Assembly: GCA_004194705.1 (NCBI GenBank) | Contig: SADC01000032.1 | Location: 310,001 to 374,000 of the forward strand | DNA length: 64,000 nt | Origin: Ditylenchus dipsaci | Lineage: Eukaryota > Nematoda > Chromadorea > Rhabditida > Anguinidae | Direction of reading: 5' to 3' | In this document: in pieces, positions 54,129-64,000 of the stretch | How positions within the stretch are numbered: the stretch's first letter is position 1 | How the letters are laid out: each line of letters begins with the position of its first letter | Notes under the pieces: generated by a model | Told to the model about the DNA's origin: nothing | Databases searched by the model: none | What the model saw: only the letters and a program-made list of their open reading frames with translations | Position numbers and translations under genes: made by a program

Positions 54129-54529
54129 AAATGATTTTTCTTTATTTATTTTTTGGTTTTCGATCTAATGTAAATTTTAAAAGTAAAGGGGAATGAAAAT
54201 ATTATATTTGTAAGATTTCTTATAACAAGTCTCTATGTTCGTATTTCTCGTGCTAAAAGTGGGTGCCCTTTTCAGCCAAATGGGCCCGCTTTTAAGATTT
54301 TCCCAAAGTCCTCACGACTTTTTGGAGATAGAGAAAAAAAGGTAAAAGCCATGCCGCAAAGGTCTCCCCCTTTAAAAAATCAAAATTTTAAAATACTCTT
54401 GCGCATACGATATTTCCCACCCCATTTTTCGAAGTCATTTGCTAGTTTCCTCTCGTTCATCTAGTCCGAAAAGTCACAGGGATTCCATTTTGCCAGTCGC
54501 CTTTCACAGTTTTGCCAAGCAGGACCCGC
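54129..54529. other. Unassigned spacer
   Basis: No repeat family or ORF recognised. Confidence 0.3.
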
Positions 54530-55050
54530 GAGTTATAAAGAATTTGACCCTACGCGAGTAGAACCACCCCCCTCCAAATGAAACTTTTTAAAAGTGTTTC
54601 CAAACACCCTATATCGACCTAAAATTGCCTCAGGAGTTCAAAAAGGACATTATTTTTTAGTTCTGGTTAATAAAAAATTGAGTTTTGGACATTTTGAAAT
54701 TTTGACCATTTGCCTGTTTTGGCATGTTCGGTCACTGGAGCTGGGCAAAAAGAGCCTCTAAATGCATTTTTGTTCAAGAGTCTTGCTCGGAATTATGTCT
54801 AAGGTAAGTGAGTGCGCGCATCTCTAACCAACCAAGCCCCCTTTTTGGTCTTTTCCTACCCCGAAATAGCCCTAAATCCTTCAAAAACGGTCAAAATAGG
54901 TATTTTCGGGTTGTCCCAAAACTCAATTTTTTATTGACTAGAACACAAAAATAATGTCTTTTTTGAACTCCTGAGGCAATTTTAGGTCGATATAGGGTGT
55001 TTGGAAACACTTAAAAAAAATTTCATTTGGGGGTTATACTCCGGTAGCGC
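54530..55050. mobile_element. Foldback related to 8985-9660
   Basis: Same arms (CCAAACACCCTATATCGACC and inverse) and outer GGTTATACTCCGGTAGCGCC. Only one half of the core remains (54747-54846). Confidence 0.75.
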
Positions 55051-55491
55051 CAAGAATTCTTATTTTCAAAAAAAAAAAGTATTTGTTGAGACTCACAGAA
55101 TTTAACTGGCAAATTATTTAATTTTTGAAGAACGACTGGCAAAATCAAAATCTTTGTGATTCGTAGGACTACATCGCCCAGAAATTTAAAAATTACTTTC
55201 AAAATTATTTTAAAAAATAACTAAAAAAATTTAAAAAATTATTAGGAACGAACTTTTTGTGGTTCCCCAAGAATACACTGTAATAAAATAATTGAAAATT
55301 TGGCTACAAAAGTTGTTGGACCCAAATGGGCGAAGAAGTTTTCTGGGAGTGTCATTAAATCGAAGACTTTAATTTTAGCCACCAGTCAATTAGCTTCCTC
55401 TCCGCTCACACAATATTTTTTCAACGCTCTCCTCCTCAAACATCAAAAACCAAGTCTTTTTAATCTAAAGATATTTTACGGAGAGACTGTA

Positions 55492-55733
55492 TACCGTATT
55501 TTCTGTATTAAGTCCCCCCTCTGTAATAACTCCCCCTATATGAACCTCATATCTCAGCCTAGAGAAATATTTCGCAAATCTGTTATTTGCTTTTTCTTTT
55601 CCCGAGTTTTCCCGATTTCTCTTTTCAGATTTTGGTTGAGCACCTAAAAATCTCAAAATCGACCTCAAAATTTTCCCACTTTTTGAGGTTGAACAATAAC
55701 TCCCCCGGGGGACTTAGTACAGAAAATACGGTA
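55492..55733. mobile_element. TACCGTATTTTC MITE
   Basis: TACCGTATTTTCTGTATTAA at left; GTACAGAAAATACGGTA at right. CCCCCTCTGT / CCCCCGGGGGA in the arms. Confidence 0.8.
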
Positions 55734-58629
55734 ATTGTTAATTAAATTCTTCTTATATTTTGGAAAATTAGATGTTCGATACAGCCACATTTGAGAACAC
55801 AGTTATTTTCCATCTAAACTCTTTTTAAATTCTCTTGCTTGCGAGCAAGAAACTAGCAGAGAATATAGTTCAATCAATTATGCAGGCCAAACACTCGTAC
55901 AAATGCAATCATCAATCCACTGTGGACTATAGTAATAGCTGTCACTACAACCAGACCATATTCTCAAGAGGACTGCTGCCAGTGGATTGCCCTCCTCAAA
56001 GAGCACAATTATGGACACACACACACACAACAGCCTGTGCTTTAACCACCAGCCAACAGCTTCCTGTGCTTCCACACAAAAGACCTCTTAATGATTGTAT
56101 TCACAGTTGTTGTTGTATGTGGCAGCATCATCAGCACTGTGGCACTACCCCCAACAAACCATTTCTAATTGAATTGGCTTGTTAGTGGGAGGCACTAACA
56201 CTTACAAAAAGATCTAATGCCCAAATTGTTTTTCTCCAAGCTAATAATAATACAAAAGCACTAACATTTGTTTTCATGGGCAGCAAAATTATATTTGGAG
56301 GACAATCTGTATGATTTTTGTGATGTGAAAAATAGATGAAAGAAAATATTTATAAAAGTCTTGGGTCCTATTTTTTGGACCTTTCTGTAGTTTTTGATTA
56401 AATTTCTCAATTTCTTTTATTTTTTCAAAGATTCACTAACAACATAAATGCATAGATCATAAATTCTCGACGTTTTCTCTAATGATGGTTTTTGCTTGGG
56501 TCAAAACTGAAAGCCTAAGATAGAAAATACATAAAAGATTTACGGTATTTGCTTTTATGATCGATAGATTTCTGAGGAGCTTCGACCATGACTAACTGTG
56601 CGCGGATACTAGAAGCATCTCAATTCGTCCACAAGAAACTACAAAGCTGAAAAGAAAGAATCGCATAGTTAACAGTCGACTTTAAAAGTTTTTTTCATTT
56701 TTACAGTCCTTTCGCTGACTTCAGCGTCCTCATCTCTCCATGGAATCAATTCTGACTTTTCATAATAGGCCTTTTTGTCGCTTTTTTGGAAAGTACTGTT
56801 ATCTACTGTGAATGCTCTAGTAAGCTGGCTCGCCAGAAATGAAAAATATACATAATAAATGATTGCAAAAGATGATTTTCAAAACGAAAAGTTCAACTTC
56901 TCCGTATATAAAAATATTTCTGTGGACTTTATCAATTGTATTTTTGACCCGAGGAAAAAACTTGTCCGTTTCTGTCAATTTACCCCAACCTCTTAATAAA
57001 ACAGTCTTCATGTGAACTAAATTATCGACTTTTTTTGTTTACATTCACTGCAAATTTGTCAACAAAATAGTTTTTGTCAAAACAGCCTAATGAATGCAGA
57101 TTTATGCTGCTGCTACTGCTATAGTTGCTTCTGTGAAAGCCCGCTGCCACAGTTCACCTCAACTCAGAGAAAAAAGGAATGAGGGAGAGCAATAGTAAAA
57201 CTGTGTGCCAGCACCCTCCATTCAATTGCGGTAAATTGCCCCCTCGAGCCAGGGAAGACAGTCAGCTGCCTGGTTGCCTAATCTCCATCCATCCTTCCTT
57301 GCTTGTAGTCCCCTTTCCACTAAAGCTTTCCATTCTTTTGGTCGAATGCTTGCTTGCCTGCCCAGCTAGCTCCACAATTCTACAAATTGCCTACTGCTGC
57401 CTGCCTAATACAAGACTAGCAGGAAGTGGAGAGCAAGAGCGGAAACTAATAAATAAATAAAATATTCGAGGAGGAGAGCGCAGTGTGTGCCTACAGTGCT
57501 TCCACTGCCCAAATAAGGGGGCTTACCACTTCTTTTGTGCTACTACTTCACTAACGTTATTGTTGTTTGGTCTATAAGATGGCGAAGAAATTAGCAGATA
57601 AATAAGAAGTACGGTAAAAAATTGAGATGACATAAATATTATAAAGTAGACCCAGGAAAAGATCCTAATTCCGGAAATTTAAGTTATTGGCATTTTCTCT
57701 TGCCATCTGACCTTTACGACCTCATTTTTGAGAAAACTATTTTGAAAAGAAACAACGTGAGCAATACAGATGACATCACATGGGATCATAAAACATATCT
57801 GAGTCGGTTTTTTTTGTCTTATCCTGTAGAAAATATTTGAAATTAAAGGGGGGGGGGAGCCACAGCGTGTCAGCCCAGGAAATCAAGTGGAATCAAAATT
57901 CAAATTTGAATCAAAATCTGACTTTCGTGCCAGCACCAGGCAAAAATACTGCGATTTGTACACCTTCATACTTTTAATTTTTTGAGTTATGCAATCCGAA
58001 AATTTAATAAGAATGAATGATACCTTCTGAAAGCTGAGCTCAAGCTACAGATTTTCGTTTTTCAAATTTTTAACACACTGTGGGGGGGGGAGGGTTGACT
58101 TCAACACTCGCCTTCCAAGCGTAATAAGTGTTGCGTTGGATTGAGAATTTCACGGGCAATACGATGGTGCAAAGACTTTTGAAGAAAAGTTGGTATGAGA
58201 CGGTGAAAACCTCTCCCGAAAGTAGGCTGTTTTATGTCCCTCTCAACACCTGAAATTTTGGGAAATTTAGATTGTAGTCACCGAAATTTCTATTTCACCT
58301 AGACCTTAAACCATTCAAAATGTTGAGCTGGATCAGAGCTATTTATTCTGCCCAAACTTGCATCAGAGTGATCATAGTTTCACAGAGAATTTATGATTTT
58401 TCTTCCTAAAGATGAAGTTTCTGGATATACTTCTTTTCGACACAGAAAAGGTCAAAACTCTGCCTACAAATCACTTCTAGATGATTAGTCAATAGCAAAT
58501 GAAAGAACAAAATCTTGCGGTTATTTTGACACTGAATACAGCAATAGTTTATCATAAATCAACGAATTATGCAAAATCAGTAAATAAGTTGTTATGCAAC
58601 TTTTCTATAACTTCGTTCCTGAGAACAAA
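55734..58629. other. 2.9-kb block without a recognised gene
   Basis: Two unique islands (55840-56200 and 57090-57520) are less AT-rich and have CAG/CTG motifs like those at 39.5 and 53.5 kb. A 64-codon minus-strand frame at 56817-57011 and a 93-codon plus-strand frame at 57179-57460 lack domains and splice support. The rest is AT-rich, with G runs at 57850 and 58080. Confidence 0.35.
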
Positions 58630-58865
58630 AATCTTGAATTCTGACACCGGATTCGTGTTCAGCGTGATCGGTTTGCATATAAAACTGCTCTCGAAATTGA
58701 AAAGTCACCGTCAAAATTCTGAATTCCGCTCAATACAATAAATATTTGAATTTAAAATTTGATTTTTTTTGTCTTGAGCGGAATTCGGAATTTGATGGTG
58801 ACTTTTCAACTTCGAGAGCAGTTTTTATGCAAATCGATCACGCTGAACACGGATCCGATGTCAGA
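58630..58865. repeat. Foldback, GTGTTCAGC family
   Basis: CTGACACCGGATTCGTGTTC at left pairs with GAACACGGATCCGATGTCAG at right. Centre CTTGAGCGGAATTC. Arms of about 110 bp. Confidence 0.75.
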
Positions 58866-59143
58866 ACTGGAGCTTATGTGCAGCCTTGAATAGGCTAAAT
58901 TTCCGAAAATTGATGGTTTTCGAGGGTTTTTTTTTCGTTGACTGGTTTGGTTGATATTTTATGATTTTTTGCGAAAACGTAGCTAAGATCATGAGCTTTC
59001 ATGAGAACTATCGTACAGAGAAAAAGGTAACATAAACTTAGAGGTAGAATTCAAAAAACCTTATATGATGTCCTCAATAGGACTATTCCAGAACTATTCG
59101 GTAGTATCCTGGAACTGGCATTTTTTCCCAATCTTAATTCACA

Positions 59144-59403
59144 TACCGTATTTTCTCTATTAATTACCCCGGGTAATTATTTTTCAACCCTTGAAAAATC
59201 GAAAAAAAATATCTTGATTTTGAGATTTTTGGGTGCTCAACCAAATTTTAAAAAGTGGAATCAACTAAGTTCGCGGTGATTAAGAAAACGCAAAAAACAG
59301 ATCTACAAATTTTTTTTGAGCTGAGATACAGGGTGCCTATGGGGGTAATTAATAGCGAGGGGGTAATTATCAGAGAGGGGTAATTGATAGAGAAAATACG
59401 GTA
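59144..59403. mobile_element. TACCGTATTTTC MITE
   Basis: TACCGTATTTTCTCTATTAA / TTGATAGAGAAAATACGGTA, with GGGGTAATTA units inside. Confidence 0.8.
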
Positions 59404-59540
59404 CTCCTTTGCAACCTCACACTCAAAATGTAGCTTCGCTTCTTGGCTTTATCCTCGGTATATGGTTGTAAATGATCATGTAAATAAAAATTGTAAAAAA
59501 AGTCAGTTCCTAAATAATACCGAAATCCTACCCTTCAATA

Positions 59541-60149
59541 ACTGGTGACAAATAAGTTCTGCACGGAATTTTGTGCTGATTTTCAGTGATGAAGTCTTTT
59601 TCGAAAAAAATATTATAAACTTATAGTTTTGTAGCTCTTTCTATCCTCTTTCAAATGGTATATAAAGCTTCATTTGAATATTTTGGAAAAGCAATTATTT
59701 GACTACAAACACATGTGAGGTCATTTTAAGATGTTGATAGTCATTTATATCACTTTAACTGATCAAAATTTAAGTTGAAATTTCAAACCTACAACAAAAT
59801 CATAGCACTTTATCGTAGCGCAGTTCAAGAGCTACAAAACCCACTTCACAGAATAACTTTTCAAAATCTGCGTGTTGAGATATGGGTTTTTGAAAAAATA
59901 AATTTCTTGAAAAAATGACCAAAAAATTGTACAAATATTAATTTTTAAAACTTTCAACTTAAATTTTGATCGGTTAAAGTGATAAGTAGCCAAATAATGG
60001 CTTCTCCAAAATATTCCAGCAAAACTTTATATACCATTTGAAAGAGGATGGAAAGAGCTACAAAACCATATGTTTGAACTATTTTTTCGAAAAGATTTCA
60101 TTACTAAAAATCAGCACAAAATTCCGTGCAGAACTTATTTGTCACCAGT
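59541..60149. mobile_element. TA foldback, ACTGGTG family
   Basis: Ends ACTGGTGACAAATAAGTTC / GAACTTATTTGTCACCAGT; left flank TA, right flank GA. Shares TTTCAAATGGTATATAAAG and CGCAGTTCAAGAGCTAC with the relatives. Confidence 0.8.
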
Positions 60150-61020
60150 GAGCACTCATTTCTTCCCGGGTCAACTCTTCGCTATCTATCTTGCTTTTAT
60201 GAAGTGATTTCGGTGTGTTAAAATTCCTATCTGGTTCCCCAAGAAATTCTGATTCTAGAAAGTCACTGAACGCGTTGTCAAATAAATAAAATGGTTATTT
60301 CAGGACGGCTATTTATGGAATGTTTTTAACTCTTCCAGTACGGACCCAAACAAGTGCATATTCTGGTAGAGCATACCTATGTTGTAAGCAAAAGTGCTGA
60401 GATCTTCCTGATACTCGTGCTCAGTGCAGAGATACAGCCTCTCAAAGTTTCAATTTTTCAAACTTTTTGTCTCGACACGAAAGCATAAAAATTGCTGCAA
60501 CTCTTCATACACTTGACCGTTTCAAGAACTGTAAATATCATTTTCTATTGCAGGAATAGGGCTATTTTTTGAGTGATTGTTATCCCAGTTATCTTTGATT
60601 TATGACAAAAATCTAGGTGAAAGAAGATTGACCTAGATGTAAAAATGTGTCCATTCACGAGGCTGAAATTTCGGAAAATTATGTACATAACAATGATCTG
60701 AAGTGCGCAATAGAAAAAAGTGTCGGAACAAGCTCGGAACGAACTTTGAGGGTGTGCGTTTATCCAGGTTCGACTGTACCACTGATTTTGTAGCTAGTGA
60801 GATGAGCTTCAAAAAATGGGACGTAACTTGCTTGAGAGTAGTCTTAAAGAAGTAGTCAAAACACAATGCCAAAGACACGTTGTAAAACTTATTTAGTTGG
60901 GGCCGCATTTTTTAATTATTTCGTGAATCATGTTCTAAGTAATTCTCATAGGCTAAAAACGATGAAAAAATATTTTCCAATACTTTCTTACATAAAGGAC
61001 TGAAACGAGGGTTGAACAAA
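60150..61020. other. Unassigned spacer
   Basis: A lone pogo-type end (CCAGGTTCGACTGTAC) lies at 60762. No gene recognised. Confidence 0.35.
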
Positions 61021-61296
61021 GGGTTGAAAGTGCCAGGGCTAACTATCCAAAAATGCGGTGGTATCCATCTGCAACAAAAGGATTCTCAACCATTGGGATA
61101 TTCAAACATATGGGAGACTCACACAAAATCCGTTCAACAAAAGGACGTCGTTTCAAACAAAGGGATATTCGTGATCCCTTTATTCGTGATTTTGTGGACG
61201 GGCCATACACTCATCTGGAAAAAAGAGTGTTAAAGCATGGTGCGGGAAGGTCGCATTGTGAGCGTATCCTTATAAGAAGGCTATATCTAATGAACC

Positions 61297-61489
61297 TGTT
61301 GTGTTGTCGTATAAATCGTCTATTGTCTCACGACGATTTATCACTGTAACAGTATATAAGGATCTGAACGTATGTGTTCAGATCAGTCGTTAGTGGAATA
61401 AAGAATAAAGCTAGTTGTGTCTCTCTCTCTCTCGCTCTTCTCTCTCTTCTGCTGTGTCCAACCTCTCTCCTTCCTCCCAAGACTCAACA
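61297..61489 (+). repeat. 5' LTR (193 bp)
   Basis: TATA box TATATAAG at 61353-61360; AATAAA at 61397-61402. CT-rich tail. Confidence 0.9.
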
Positions 61490-61490
61490 G

Positions 61491-61500
61491 TGGCGCAGTC
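61491..61500 (+). other. Primer-binding site, tRNA-Ser
   Basis: TGGCGCAGTC, the same first ten bases as the element at 1172-2197. Here complementarity stops after AGTC. Confidence 0.7.
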
Positions 61501-62306
61501 AGCAATGGATATGACCAGCTCAAGCAATATTGGAAGCCAGACAAATCAGCACGCCTGGCTCTTCAACAGCACAACAACACATCAGGAATCTCTGGCTCAA
61601 TTGGTGGTTCTTTTCAGCAGCAAAACCGTGGTGGTGGTGGTGGTGACATCTACAGCAGCTCCTGCCGCAATCTCTACTCATCCGCAATTGCCAGACATGG
61701 AAATCTTCTCTGCTGATGACAGTGATCCGGCCAATTCGACAACTGGATTCAGCGCTTCTCCTTCTCTCTGGAATGCACAGCTCCGTTATGGTAAAGTGCA
61801 AAAGTAAGCTCTCCTGAGCAAGCTTCTCATCCGGAATGATTCTCCAATGGTGGTGCAAGTCTCAAACAATTGCCGCTGGTGCAAGCTCAAGCTGCCGTCT
61901 ATGCTGCATGAGAATCCGAGATTTCACGTCAATCACCTACGCCGAAGTTCTTGCCAGATGAAGATGAATTGCCAGATATTCTATTGGAATGCTTCAATCT
62001 GCCAAGTGTCAAAAGTCAAGTGGCTGCTGCTCTTCCTCAAGAACAGCGATGGAATGGAATCGAAGAACGGTCTCCAGTCCGCTCTCCTGATCAGCTGTCT
62101 GTGGCCGAGTCTCCTCCTTTGTCACCAGTGGCTCAATCTCCTGTTCAAGTGCCGGTGGTACCTTCTCCTCTTCCTTCGCTGCGTCGGTCATCCAGGAAAA
62201 GAGCGCCAAGAAAAATGCTCCAGCTGGATGGAAAGAAGTGCTACAAGAAAGCATCGCCATATCAGTAAAATTATTGTGCCCTTCCCGCTCTATCTAAAGG
62301 GGGAGG

Positions 62307-62501
62307 TGTTGTGTTGTCGTATAAATCGTCTATTGTCTCACGACGATTTATCACTGTAAACAGTATATAAGGATCTGAACGTATGTGTTCAGATCAGTCG
62401 TTAGTGGAATAAAGAATAAAGCTAGTTGTGTCTCTCTCTCTCGCTCTACTCTCTCTTCTGCTGTGTCCAACCTCTCTCCTTCCTCCCGCTAAGGCTCAAC
62501 A
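62307..62501 (+). repeat. 3' LTR (195 bp)
   Basis: Differs from the 5' LTR by a few indels only, indicating recent insertion. Confidence 0.9.
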
Positions 62502-62784
62502 GAACCCAACTCAAAGGTCTTTGTTTGAACATCCTTTTTGAACTGATTTTGTGTGAACCTTCCTTTGTGTGAAAACGACGTTATTGAATGTCGTTTTTCT
62601 TGAACGGATTTTGTGTGAATCTCTATTATTTGAATAGTCTTTGTGTGAGTCTCCCTTATGTCTGAATCTCCCAAGGTTTGAGAATGCTTCTGTTGCAGGT
62701 GGATACCACGAAAAAAGGCCAGCTATCTGGGGTGGGTACACGGCCCAGGATGTAAAATTCTATTCCGAATCTTAAGCTTACAGA

Positions 62785-62812
62785 CACGATAAAGGCGCCG
62801 ATAGGCGCCTGT
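62785..62812. repeat. GGCGCC inverted flank, left
   Basis: AAAGGCGCCGATAGGCGCCT followed by GTTGACCCT. Inverted partner at 63436-63462 across the membrane-protein gene. Confidence 0.5.
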
Positions 62813-62836
62813 TGACCCTAGTATTAAATATTTTTT

Positions 62837-62842
62837 TTTATT
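62837..62842 (-). terminator. Poly(A) signal of membrane-protein gene
   Basis: AATAAA on the minus strand 44 nt after the stop codon. Confidence 0.6.
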
Positions 62843-62886
62843 CAATAAAGCCTTATAAAATCTACAATTCTTCTTCACGACACCTT

Positions 62887-63336
62887 CTAGCCCCTCCAGA
62901 ATATCTGCTTGCACCTGCAGCAACCACCATGGAGTTCATTTAGAGGATGGAGACGTCCTTTGACATCCAGCACTGAAGGGCAAGCTGCCTGCAAACTGCA
63001 CACCCACATAAATGCCTGACTGTCTGAAACAGGGGATTTAACCCCAAATAAAGTTACTAGCGAAAAGAGTACCTACGTGGACAATCTCCTGTTTTGCAGT
63101 CTTTCAATGTCCCTTCTTTGCAACTTCCTATTGCGGCGTTGGATGTAGCAAAACACCAGGATGAACAGAATAGGCCCACAGAACACAATAGAAATGAACG
63201 GGATGTAGAGAATGGAGTGAAGCTCCACTTTCTGATCACTGCTTTGCAGTTCTTCAGTCTCTTCCAGCAGTAGATTTAGTATGGTGGAGGTACTGGATAC
63301 AGCAATGGTATTAGTCTGATTAGAAGCACTGCTCAT
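62887..63336 (-). CDS. Single-pass membrane protein, 122 aa, unrecognised
   Basis: Minus-strand exons 63336-63077 and 62995-62887 joined by an 81-bp GT-AG intron. The junction (phase 2) completes Thr in RLS-T-LQAACPSV. The N-terminus MSSASNQTNTIAVSSTSTI is Ser/Thr-rich without a signal peptide. One membrane segment (ILYIPFISIVFCGPILFILV) is followed by a basic stretch (CYIQRRNRKLQRRDIERLQN), so N-out/C-in is likely. The C-terminus is Cys-rich (HGGCCRCKQIFWRG). Size and layout resemble small potassium-channel beta subunits (KCNE-like), but I see no diagnostic motif. An unspliced reading would stop at TAG right after RLST. Inverted GGCGCC-type sequences flank the gene on both sides. Confidence 0.6.
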
Positions 63337-63435
63337 TTAGGTAGAAGTACTGGGTGTCTCAAAAGTTCTACGTGAACTTTTAAAGCTATAAATTTTTATA
63401 ATTGTTATAATCACATCTTGAATATTTCTTCACAA

Positions 63436-63462
63436 GGGTAGACAGGCGCCTTACAGGCGCCT
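63436..63462. repeat. GGCGCC inverted flank, right
   Basis: AGGGTAGACAGGCGCC followed by TTACAGGCGCCT; inverted relative to the left flank. Confidence 0.5.
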
Positions 63463-63554
63463 AACTTTTTTCATAAAATTACCCCTTTTTGTGCTATTTT
63501 TATTATACGTTTTTATCCTGAAATATTTCTTTGAACACTACGCATATGAATGTG

Positions 63555-63850
63555 TGTATAGGCTGGTTTCAAGTGGTTGAAGGGCTTGAGGATTGTTTGA
63601 GGTTGTTCAGCGTGATTTAGGGTGGTCTAGGTTGTTTCAGGTCGGTTCAGGGTGACTTGGAGTAGTCTAATGTACTTCGGGTGATTAGGGTTTTTTGTAT
63701 ATTCTGAGTTGCTCGGGCTAAGTTTTGGTGGTTTAAAGTCGTTCAAGGGGTTGAGGGTGATATGGGGTAATAAAGTGGCTTCGAGTATTTTGGGATGGTA
63801 ATGGGTGGGTTTGGGGTTGTCGGGTATCAGGCATTTTTTTAACGGATGAT
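63555..63850. repeat. G/T-rich degenerate GGTTNAGG repeat
   Basis: Loose units such as GGTTCAGGGTGA, GGTTGTTTCAGG and GGTGGTCTAG. The minus-strand open frame across it is a low-complexity artefact. Confidence 0.5.
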
Positions 63851-64000
63851 ACCTGAATTCTAACATGTGTATCCGGTTCAGGTCTAAAAATTCGAAATTC
63901 ACAAAATAAATTTTTAACTCTTCTCGAGACAACAAAGATATAAAATCCTCCCATTCAATGTTCTTTAGTTATTTGGCTTATTTCAATGCTTAATTTGCTA

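Larger units (their letters stand above)
61297..62501 (+). mobile_element. Young non-autonomous LTR retrotransposon
   Basis: LTRs 61297-61489 and 62307-62501 (193 and 195 bp, TGTTGTGTTG ... CTCAACA), nearly identical. The 5-bp TSD GAACC is at 61292-61296 and 62502-62506. The primer site TGGCGCAGTC starts at 61491; the purine tract AAAGGGGGAGG precedes the right LTR. LTRs carry TATATAAG and AATAAA. The interior (817 bp) lacks protease, reverse transcriptase and RNase H. Its end resembles the C-terminal tail after a gypsy-type integrase (FHVNHLRR, DEDELPDILLECF, SPLPSLRRSSRKRAPRK); its start is a short Ser/Thr-rich leader frame. It needs proteins from another element. Confidence 0.9.
61030..62735. 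mobile_element. Foldback split by an LTR element
   Basis: 61030-61160 and 62515-62735 are inverted copies (GTGGTATCCATCTGCAAC vs GTTGCAGGTGGATACCAC). The right arm has three units of TCACACAAAATCCGTTCAA. The LTR element below sits between the arms. Confidence 0.75.

Noticed and set aside
56817..57011. 64-aa minus-strand ORF starting MKTVLLRGWGKLTETDK
   Set aside because: No homology recognised, no splice partner or poly(A) signal; hydrophobic tail looks like AT-rich noise.
63555..63850. Interstitial telomere (TTAGGG-like)
   Set aside because: Units are too variable and contain few true TTAGGG or GGTTAG copies in register.

Overview
The window is nuclear DNA from an animal (metazoan). The genes are split by GT-AG introns, and a phospholysine phosphohistidine inorganic pyrophosphate phosphatase (LHPP-like) gene, a HARBI1-like transposase and a C2H2 zinc-finger gene can be recognised. 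Short introns are mostly 48-61 bp, while the zinc-finger gene has introns of up to 9.3 kb filled with transposons. That mix occurs in several invertebrate groups, and the sequence alone does not fix the lineage. Most of the 64 kb is non-autonomous transposon sequence, largely foldback and MITE-like. Many coding exons contain single-base deletions between intact splice sites, which points to uncorrected long-read consensus errors.

Layout. 0-0.7 kb: HARBI1-like transposase, minus strand, cut by the window edge. 1.0-2.2 kb: (CTTTCAA)n and a small LTR element with a serine-tRNA primer site. 2.8-4.3 kb: LHPP-like gene, minus strand, with a hAT MITE in an intron. 4.4-8.1 kb: nested TA- and TTAA-type elements. 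8.5-11.1 kb: unrecognised plus-strand gene with a 16-nt micro-exon. 11.9-18.2 kb: elements with short-motif arrays at their ends, and foldbacks. 18.4-28.9 kb: a 10.5-kb inverted repeat with 3.1-kb arms; its spacer holds a ten-exon, minus-strand gene built of 48-115-bp exons, plus a broken inverted copy. 29-30.6 kb: foldback and unassigned DNA. 30.7-52.8 kb: one minus-strand zinc-finger gene in seven recognised exons; its 7.9-kb intron hosts two short-intron convergent genes (34.3-35.2 kb plus, 35.6-35.9 kb minus). 53-62.7 kb: foldbacks, tRNA-like sequences and a young 1.2-kb LTR element with a GAACC target duplication. 62.9-63.3 kb: a two-exon single-pass membrane protein gene, minus strand.

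How the pieces relate. The genes show no operon or pathway link. The coherent theme is transposon architecture. At least four target-site classes occur: TA (pogo, mariner and related), TTAA (piggyBac-like), 8 bp (hAT) and 9 bp (Mutator-like). Several insertions are proven by empty sites in sister repeats inside the window. A palindromic core of about 250 bp recurs about ten times, usually near the centre of foldbacks whose outer arms are otherwise unrelated.

The best candidate for something undescribed is the micro-exon gene in the palindrome: tandemly similar exons, mostly phase 1, with near-uniform tiny introns, duplicated in inverted orientation and partly shuffled in the second copy.
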